Source: Stappia sp.
Lineage (GTDB): Bacteria; Pseudomonadota; Alphaproteobacteria; Rhizobiales; Stappiaceae
NCBI GenBank assembly: GCA_002722295.1
Contig: PBLF01000021.1
Location: 205,305-269,304, forward strand
Direction of reading: 5' to 3'
DNA: 64,000 bases
The notes under the pieces: generated by a model
Databases searched by the model: none
Told to the model about the DNA's origin: nothing
What the model saw: only the letters and a program-made list of their open reading frames with translations
Part shown: positions 59,001 through 64,000 of the stretch, in pieces
Numbering within the stretch: position 1 is the first letter of the stretch
Layout: the number at the start of each line of letters is the position of its first letter
Translations under genes and position numbers: made by a program

Positions 59001-59966
59001 AAGCTCGAACTGGTAGGTCGCCGGGGTCCAGCGATATCCTTCGCCGACCTTTTCCACGTAGCCGATGGCGGGAAAGGGCATGTGGTAGCCGGAGATGGCC
59101 AGCCCGTCGGTCGCCGCCATGTCGAAGATGCGCTTGCGGGTCGCGACGGCCTTCTCCTTGTCCATGTCGTAGCGCACGTGCCACTCGGGACGCTGGACTG
59201 AGGCGGCGAAGTGGTTGGCCACATCGCCCCAGATCATCAGCTCCTGGCCGTCGCTTTCCAGATGGAAGGACATGTGGCCCGGCGTGTGGCCGGAGGTGTC
59301 GAGGCCGGTGATGCCGGAAACGACCGCGTCCCCGTCACCGATGAAGGTGATCTTCTCGGCGAGCGGCACAACGTTGGAGCGCGCCAGGTTGGCACCGCGT
59401 TCGGCCGCCGTGCCCATGCGGTCGTCGGAGGACCAGAAGTCGTACTCCGCCTGGCCGGTCACGTAGCGGGCGTTGGCGAAGACAGGGGCGCCGTCCTTCA
59501 TCAGTCCGCCGATGTGGTCACCGTGCATGTGGGTGATGACCACCGTGTCGATCTGGTCGGTGGAATAACCGGCCGCCTCGAGCTGGCCCGCGAGCTTGCC
59601 GTTCTCCCCGCCAAGGCCGGTGTCGAAAAGAACCAGTTCGGACCCGGTGTTGACGAGCACCGGCGTGAAACCGTTGACCATCCTGTCCGTCGGCAGGTTG
59701 TTTTCCCGCATCAGTTCGGCGACGGCACCGGCATCCTGGTCCTCTCCGAAGATGGGATGCGGGCCGTCCATCGCGCGTGCGGCGTCGCGCAGGGTCGTGA
59801 CCTCGAAGCCGCCGAGCTTGATGCGATGGAACGCGGGCGCGGAAGCCCCCATCATCGGCGCGGCGGCGCGCACGGGACCGAGCGTGGAAAGAAGGGCAGG
59901 CGCGGCAAGCGTTGCCGTGGCCGCACCGGCGAGCAGGGTGCGGCGGTTCACTGTCGTATCCGTCAT
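58998..59966 (-). CDS. Tat-exported MBL-fold metallo-hydrolase
   Basis: A 322-residue metallo-beta-lactamase-fold hydrolase. The N-terminus NRRTLLAGAATATLAAPALL is a twin-arginine signal. The metal-binding motif is H146-M-H148-G-D150-H151 (TVVITHMHGDHIGG), with further ligands in SGHTPGHMSFHL, WGDVANHF and ISGYHMPFPAIGYV. It most resembles periplasmic MBL proteins of the quorum-quenching-lactonase/arylsulfatase-like groups; the substrate cannot be named. The stop codon is part of a palindromic repeat. It is convergent with the monooxygenase gene. Confidence 0.88.
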   Translation of the reverse strand: MTDTTVNRRTLLAGAATATLAAPALLSTLGPVRAAAPMMGASAPAFHRIKLGGFEVTTLRDAARAMDGPHPIFGEDQDAGAVAELMRENNLPTDRMVNGFTPVLVNTGSELVLFDTGLGGENGKLAGQLEAAGYSTDQIDTVVITHMHGDHIGGLMKDGAPVFANARYVTGQAEYDFWSSDDRMGTAAERGANLARSNVVPLAEKITFIGDGDAVVSGITGLDTSGHTPGHMSFHLESDGQELMIWGDVANHFAASVQRPEWHVRYDMDKEKAVATRKRIFDMAATDGLAISGYHMPFPAIGYVEKVGEGYRWTPATYQFEL

Positions 59967-60089
59967 GTCCTCAAAGCCTCCCGTTTGCGAACGAAAGCGT
60001 TCCGCAAAGCCAGTTAGGCCGCGGGATGCGGGAAAAAAGAGGCGATAACGGATCCGTGAAGTGGCGTGGCCCGAACGGGGTGCCCGGCG

Positions 60090-60647
60090 TCATGCCTCGC
60101 GCAGCTTGCCCCGCTTCAGATGCTCGTCCAGGCGCGGCATGATCTCCACGAAATTGCAGGGCATGTGCCGGTAGTCGAGCTGCCACTTCAGGATGCCGTC
60201 CCAGGCGTCCTTGCAGGCGCCCGGAGAGCCCGGCAGAACGAAGATATAGGTCGCCCCTGCGACGCCGCCGGTCGCCCTCGACTGGATCGTGGAGGTGCCG
60301 ATCTTGTCGTAGGAGATGCGGTGAAAGACCTCCGAGAAGCCGTCCATGCGTTTCTCGAACAGGGGTTCCACCGCCTCGGGCGTGACGTCCCGGCCCGTGA
60401 AGCCGGTGCCGCCGGTCGTGATGATCACGTCGACCTGAGGATCGGCGATCCAGCGGTTCACCACGGCGCGAATCCGGTCCACGTCATCGGTGACGATCTC
60501 GCGGCCGGCGAGACGGTGACCGGCGTCACCGATGCGCGCGGCAAGGGTCGAGCCGGAGCGGTCCTCCTCCAGCGAGCGTGTGTCCGACACCGTCAGCACG
60601 GCGATGTCGAGGGGGATGAAGGGGCGGCTGTCATCGATGCGATGCAT
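60090..60647 (-). CDS. moaB: molybdenum cofactor biosynthesis protein B
   Basis: A 185-residue MoaB/MogA-fold protein that binds molybdopterin in cofactor synthesis. The family signature TTGGTGFTGRDVTPEAVEPLF and the C-terminal VLPGSPGACKDAWDGIL (Pro-Gly-Ser/Asp motif) are clear, and the N-terminal IPLDIAVLTVSDTRSLEEDRSG matches. ATG 60647 (MHRIDDSRPFIP) is preferred over ATG 60704. It is divergent from the ceramidase-like gene. Confidence 0.93.
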   Translation of the reverse strand: MHRIDDSRPFIPLDIAVLTVSDTRSLEEDRSGSTLAARIGDAGHRLAGREIVTDDVDRIRAVVNRWIADPQVDVIITTGGTGFTGRDVTPEAVEPLFEKRMDGFSEVFHRISYDKIGTSTIQSRATGGVAGATYIFVLPGSPGACKDAWDGILKWQLDYRHMPCNFVEIMPRLDEHLKRGKLREA

Positions 60648-60751
60648 GGCTGTGCTGTCACTCTGCTGGCATGGGACTGGCCGGCAGAATAGGCTTGGCC
60701 GCAACGGGACGCCAGAGCGCGCGGAACGACGACTGCGGGAGGAGGAGCGAG

Positions 60752-61444
60752 ATGGACTGGACGGCGCCGATCGATGCCTATTGCGAGCGCCTCGATGCGG
60801 GGTTCTGGGCCGAGCCGGTCAACGCGGTGACCAACGCGGCCTTCCTGATCGCCGCCCTTTTCGCCTTTCGCGACTGGCGCGCGCGCGGGCAGGGCGATCC
60901 CGCAACGTTCCTGCTCGCGGTCATCGTGGCGGTGGTGGGTGTCGGGTCCTTCCTGTTCCATACCTTCGCGACCCGCTGGGCCGCACTGGCCGACGTGCTG
61001 CCGATCGCATTGTTCATCAACATCTACTTCTGCCTTGCGCTGCGCCGGCTGGTCGGCCTGTCCTGGCCGCTCGCCGTCTTCGGAACCCTGCTCTTCCTTG
61101 GGGCGAGCTATGCGCTCGGCCCGCTGTTCGGACGGCTTGCCGGATCGAGCGGGGGCTACGTGCCCGCCCTCGGCGCGATCTTCGGCGTCGCGGCCACGCT
61201 GTGGCTCATGCGCCGTCCCGGAGCGGGGATGCTGGCGGTGACCGGAATGGCGTTTCTGCTGTCCCTCGTTTTCCGCACGGCAGACATGCCCGCCTGCGAG
61301 GCTTTCCCGCCAGGCACGCATTTCGTATGGCATTGCCTGAACGCGCTTGTGCTCTTCTTGTTGATTCGCTTGCTGATCCGGGCAAAGTCTCATGAGGGAG
61401 CCCCTGCCGCCGCACCGGCGGGGAATGCGCGAGACACGCCCTGA
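60752..61444 (+). CDS. ceramidase-like (CREST superfamily) membrane protein
   Basis: A 230-residue polytopic protein with about seven hydrophobic helices. It resembles alkaline-ceramidase/CREST proteins: N-terminal DWTAPIDAYCERLDAGFWAEPVNAVTNAAF in part, the motif GSFLFHTFATRWAALADVLPI, and C-terminal GTHFVWHCLNALVLFLL, whose His and Asp residues are the likely zinc ligands. In bacteria the true substrate is unclear; ceramide or another amide lipid is possible. ATG 60752 follows a strong GGGAGGAGGAG. It lies 72 bases before maeB on the same strand. Confidence 0.8.
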   Translation: MDWTAPIDAYCERLDAGFWAEPVNAVTNAAFLIAALFAFRDWRARGQGDPATFLLAVIVAVVGVGSFLFHTFATRWAALADVLPIALFINIYFCLALRRLVGLSWPLAVFGTLLFLGASYALGPLFGRLAGSSGGYVPALGAIFGVAATLWLMRRPGAGMLAVTGMAFLLSLVFRTADMPACEAFPPGTHFVWHCLNALVLFLLIRLLIRAKSHEGAPAAAPAGNARDTP

Positions 61445-61516
61445 TCCCCTTGCCACCGCCGCCGGCCGTCAGGCCGGAGGCTTCACCGACCGAACTTCCA
61501 GGCCCGAGTGACCGCC

Positions 61517-63859
61517 ATGACCGACGCGCCGAAAAACCAGACACCCGCTTCCGCCAGCTCCGCGCAGGCGAACCCCGCACATGATCTCGATGAGGCGGCG
61601 CTGTTCTACCACCGGCATCCGCACCCGGGAAAACTGGGCATCCAGGCGACCAAGCCGCTGGGCAACCAGCGCGATCTTGCCCTTGCCTATTCGCCGGGCG
61701 TCGCGGCGCCCTGTCTGGAGATCGCCCGCGATCCCTCGATGGCGGCCGACTACACCGCGCGCGCGAATCTGGTCGCGGTGATCTCCAACGGTACGGCGGT
61801 GCTCGGCCTGGGCGCAATCGGCCCGCTGGCCTCCAAGCCGGTGATGGAGGGCAAGGCGGTGCTCTTCAAGAAGTTCGCCGGCATCGACGTGTTCGACATC
61901 GAGGTGGACGAACTCGACGTGAACCGTTTTGTCGACGCGGTGGCGGTGCTGGAGCCCACCTTCGGCGGTATCAACCTGGAAGACATCAAGGCGCCGGAAT
62001 GCTTCATGATCGAGCGCGCTCTGCGCGAGCGGATGAACATTCCCGTCTTTCATGACGACCAGCACGGCACGGCGATCATCGTCGGCGCCGCGGTCAAGAA
62101 CGCGCTGGAACTGTCCGGCAAGGACATCTCGAAGGTGAAGATCGTCGCCTCGGGCGCCGGCGCGGCGGCCCTTGCCTGTCTCAACCTTCTGGTCTCGCTC
62201 GGTGCGAAGCGCGAGAACATCTACGTCACCGACATCGAGGGCGTCGTCTACAAGGGCCGCGAAAGCCTGATGGACGAATGGAAGGCCGTTTTCGCGCAGG
62301 AAACCGAAAAGCGCACGCTCGCCGAGGTCATCGAGGGGGCGGACGTCTTCCTCGGCCTGTCGGCGGCTGGCGTCCTGAAGCCTGAGATGGTCGCGGCGAT
62401 GGCCGCCAATCCGCTCATCATGGCGCTCGCGAACCCGCGCCCGGAGATTATGCCGGAGGCGGCGCTTGCCGTGCGCGACGATGTCATGATGTGCACCGGT
62501 CGCTCCGACTATCCCAACCAGGTCAACAACGTCCTGTGTTTCCCCTACATCTTCCGCGGCGCGCTCGACGTGGGCGCGACCACCATCAACGAGGAGATGA
62601 AGCTCGCGGCCGTGGCGGCGATCGCGGAACTGGCGCGCGAGGAGCCGTCCGACGTCGCCGCGCGGGCCTACGGTGGCGTGACGGAGACCTTCGGGCCGAA
62701 GTATCTCATTCCCTCGCCCTTCGACCAGCGGCTGATCCTGCGCATCGCGCCGGCGGTGGCCCGTGCCGCGATGGACAGCGGCGTGGCCGAACGGCCGATC
62801 ACGGACTTCGACGCCTACAACGACCGCCTCAACCGTTTCGTGTTCCGGTCCGGCCTGATCATGAAGCCGATCATCGCCGCCGCAAGGGCCAGCGAGACGC
62901 GCATCATCTATTCCGACGGAGAGGACGAGCGCGTGCTGCGCGCCGCGCAGGTGCTGCTCGAGGACAAGCTGGCGCGGCCGATTCTCATTGGCCGCCCCTC
63001 GGTGATCGAAAGCCGTTGCGAACGCTTCGGTCTCAAGATCCGTCCCGGCACCGATTTCGAGTTCATCAACCCGGAAGACGACCCGCGCTACCGCGACTAT
63101 GTCGACACGCTGCATTCGCTCACCGGACGGCGCGGCGTGACGCCGGAGGCCGCCCGCACCATGGTGCGCTCCAACACCACGGTGATCGGCGCCCTTGCCG
63201 TGCGTCGGGGCGAGGCCGACGCGCTGATCTGCGGTCTTGAGGGGCGCTACACCAAGCACCTCAACAATGTGAAAAGCATCATCGGAACGGCGCCGGGCGT
63301 GCAGGACTTCTCCGCGCTTTCCCTGCTCATCAACGCGACCGGCGCGACCTTCTTCACCGACACCTATGTGACCGCGAACCCCTGTGCGCGCGAGATCGCC
63401 GAAATGACCCGGCTCGCGGCGGAGGAGATCAGCCTCTTTGGCATCACGCCGCGCGCGGCCCTTTTGTCGGCGTCGAACTTCGGTTCGCGGGACATGGCCT
63501 CGGGAGAGAAGATGCGCGAGGCGCTGGAGATCCTGGGCGAGATCGCCCCCGACCTGGAGGTCGATGGCGAGATGCACGGCGACAGTGCCCTGTCCGAGGC
63601 GATGCGGGCGCGCGTCATGCCGACGTCGCGCCTGACGGGCGAGGCCAACCTGCTCGTGTTCCCGAATCTCGATGCGGCCAACATTGCCCTCAACCTTGTG
63701 AAGGTCATGACCGAGAGCCTGCACGTGGGGCCGATCCTTCTCGGCACCGCGCAGCCGGCGCATATCCTGACGCCGTCCGTTACCTCGCGCGGCGTGGTCA
63801 ACATGTCGGCCTTCGCCTCGGTGGAGGCCCAGACCAAGCGCCTCGCGGCAGAGGACTAG
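61517..63859 (+). CDS. maeB: NADP-dependent malic enzyme, MaeB type
   Basis: A 780-residue enzyme decarboxylating malate to pyruvate with NADP. The N-terminal half (to about 430) is the malic enzyme: [33 protein letters not shown], the metal-binding [14 protein letters not shown] and the NAD(P) site [16 protein letters not shown]. The C-terminal part (about 440-775) is a phosphotransacetylase-like domain ([30 protein letters not shown]), which in this family regulates activity by acetyl-CoA. ATG 61517 was chosen; GTG 61508 is possible. The TAG stop is the start of a repeat motif. Confidence 0.95.
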   Translation: MTDAPKNQTPASASSAQANPAHDLDEAALFYHRHPHPGKLGIQATKPLGNQRDLALAYSPGVAAPCLEIARDPSMAADYTARANLVAVISNGTAVLGLGAIGPLASKPVMEGKAVLFKKFAGIDVFDIEVDELDVNRFVDAVAVLEPTFGGINLEDIKAPECFMIERALRERMNIPVFHDDQHGTAIIVGAAVKNALELSGKDISKVKIVASGAGAAALACLNLLVSLGAKRENIYVTDIEGVVYKGRESLMDEWKAVFAQETEKRTLAEVIEGADVFLGLSAAGVLKPEMVAAMAANPLIMALANPRPEIMPEAALAVRDDVMMCTGRSDYPNQVNNVLCFPYIFRGALDVGATTINEEMKLAAVAAIAELAREEPSDVAARAYGGVTETFGPKYLIPSPFDQRLILRIAPAVARAAMDSGVAERPITDFDAYNDRLNRFVFRSGLIMKPIIAAARASETRIIYSDGEDERVLRAAQVLLEDKLARPILIGRPSVIESRCERFGLKIRPGTDFEFINPEDDPRYRDYVDTLHSLTGRRGVTPEAARTMVRSNTTVIGALAVRRGEADALICGLEGRYTKHLNNVKSIIGTAPGVQDFSALSLLINATGATFFTDTYVTANPCAREIAEMTRLAAEEISLFGITPRAALLSASNFGSRDMASGEKMREALEILGEIAPDLEVDGEMHGDSALSEAMRARVMPTSRLTGEANLLVFPNLDAANIALNLVKVMTESLHVGPILLGTAQPAHILTPSVTSRGVVNMSAFASVEAQTKRLAAED

Positions 63860-63887
63860 GGTGTGGCCCCAAAAACGAGGCGGGTCC
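63857..63887 (+). repeat. stop-codon repeat motif, copy at the maeB 3' end
   Basis: Begins TAGGGTGTGGCCCCA (TAG = maeB stop; same 15 bases as the tldD copy) and continues AAAACGAGGCGGGTCC, which nearly matches the core of the palindrome at 58963-59000. The right inverted arm is missing here (GGTTTG follows). Confidence 0.7.
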
Positions 63888-64000
63888 GGTTTGTTCGCCA
63901 GGGTTGGATACGAGGCGCAAGCCTGCAGGAAACCGTCCGGTTTTCAAAGGCTGGCAACGCTGTTGCCCGGCCCTGGCCGGGCAAATCCCGAAGGGACGTG
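63860..64000. other. sequence downstream of maeB to the window end
   Basis: After the repeat motif no gene is evident in the last 141 bases. TTGCCCGGC (63963-63971) and GCCGGGCAA (63976-63984) form a 9-bp hairpin that could be a maeB terminator, though it is followed by ATCCCG rather than a T-run. Confidence 0.4.

Noticed and set aside
61469..63763. 764-codon minus-strand frame opposite maeB
   Set aside because: Antisense shadow of a well-conserved malic enzyme; its His/Arg-rich translation matches nothing.

Overview
The window is high-GC chromosomal DNA from an alphaproteobacterium, most likely of the order Hyphomicrobiales (Rhizobiales); a Stappiaceae-like lineage is a guess. The placement rests on the CcrM GANTC methyltransferase, the duplicated b/b' ATP synthase stalk genes, DUF4170 and DUF6101 family proteins, the coxB-coxA-ctaB-coxF-ctaG-coxC order with DUF983 and SURF1, the tldD/ialB pair beside coxB, and the mutY-DUF721-dsbA-smc block. 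I see no rRNA, tRNA, CRISPR array, phage gene or transposase. It is mostly core genome, densely packed, with many ATGA-type start/stop overlaps.

Layout. 1-4.4 kb (minus): lipid A/Kdo genes (waaA, cut by the window edge, and a DUF374 acyltransferase), DUF4170, a cysQ-like phosphatase and pmbA. 4.6-8.9 kb: DUF6101, ubiA, purD and a hydrolase carrying every known catalytic residue of fluoroacetate dehalogenase. 8.9-19 kb: tldD and ialB opposite a complete aa3-type cytochrome c oxidase cluster with its assembly factors, a YafK-like L,D-transpeptidase, DUF983 and SURF1. 19-25 kb: Prx5 peroxiredoxin, a periplasmic DsbD-like domain protein, yqgE, thrC, an M16 peptidase and a GNAT enzyme. 25-31 kb: a 7TM-PAS-GGDEF-EAL signalling protein, then rnhA, thrB, lysE-type exporter and ispH on the minus strand. 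31.5-37.7 kb: a lipoprotein, then the glycine cleavage operon (gcvT-gcvH-osmC-gcvPA-gcvPB) behind a good sigma-70 promoter and a tandem glycine riboswitch. 37.8-43.4 kb: MarR regulator with a membrane-anchored isochorismatase-like hydrolase, a hemerythrin protein, ccrM, amn and an Fe/2OG oxygenase. 43.5-50 kb: mutY, a DciA-like gene, dsbA, smc. 50-53 kb: the F0 operon atpI-B-E-F'-F with promoter, internal hairpins and terminator. 53-64 kb: rnhB, a radical SAM protein, an EF-hand protein, an araC/cupin/flavin-monooxygenase cluster, a Tat-exported metallo-beta-lactamase-fold hydrolase, moaB, a ceramidase-like membrane protein and maeB.

The most unusual structural signal is a short repeated motif, TAGGGTGTGG and close variants, whose first three bases are the stop codon of five unrelated genes (tldD, the Fe/2OG oxygenase gene, the radical SAM gene, the MBL gene, maeB). 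At the MBL gene it forms a perfect terminal inverted repeat around a core that is also present after maeB. No novel multi-gene defence or biosynthetic system was recognised.
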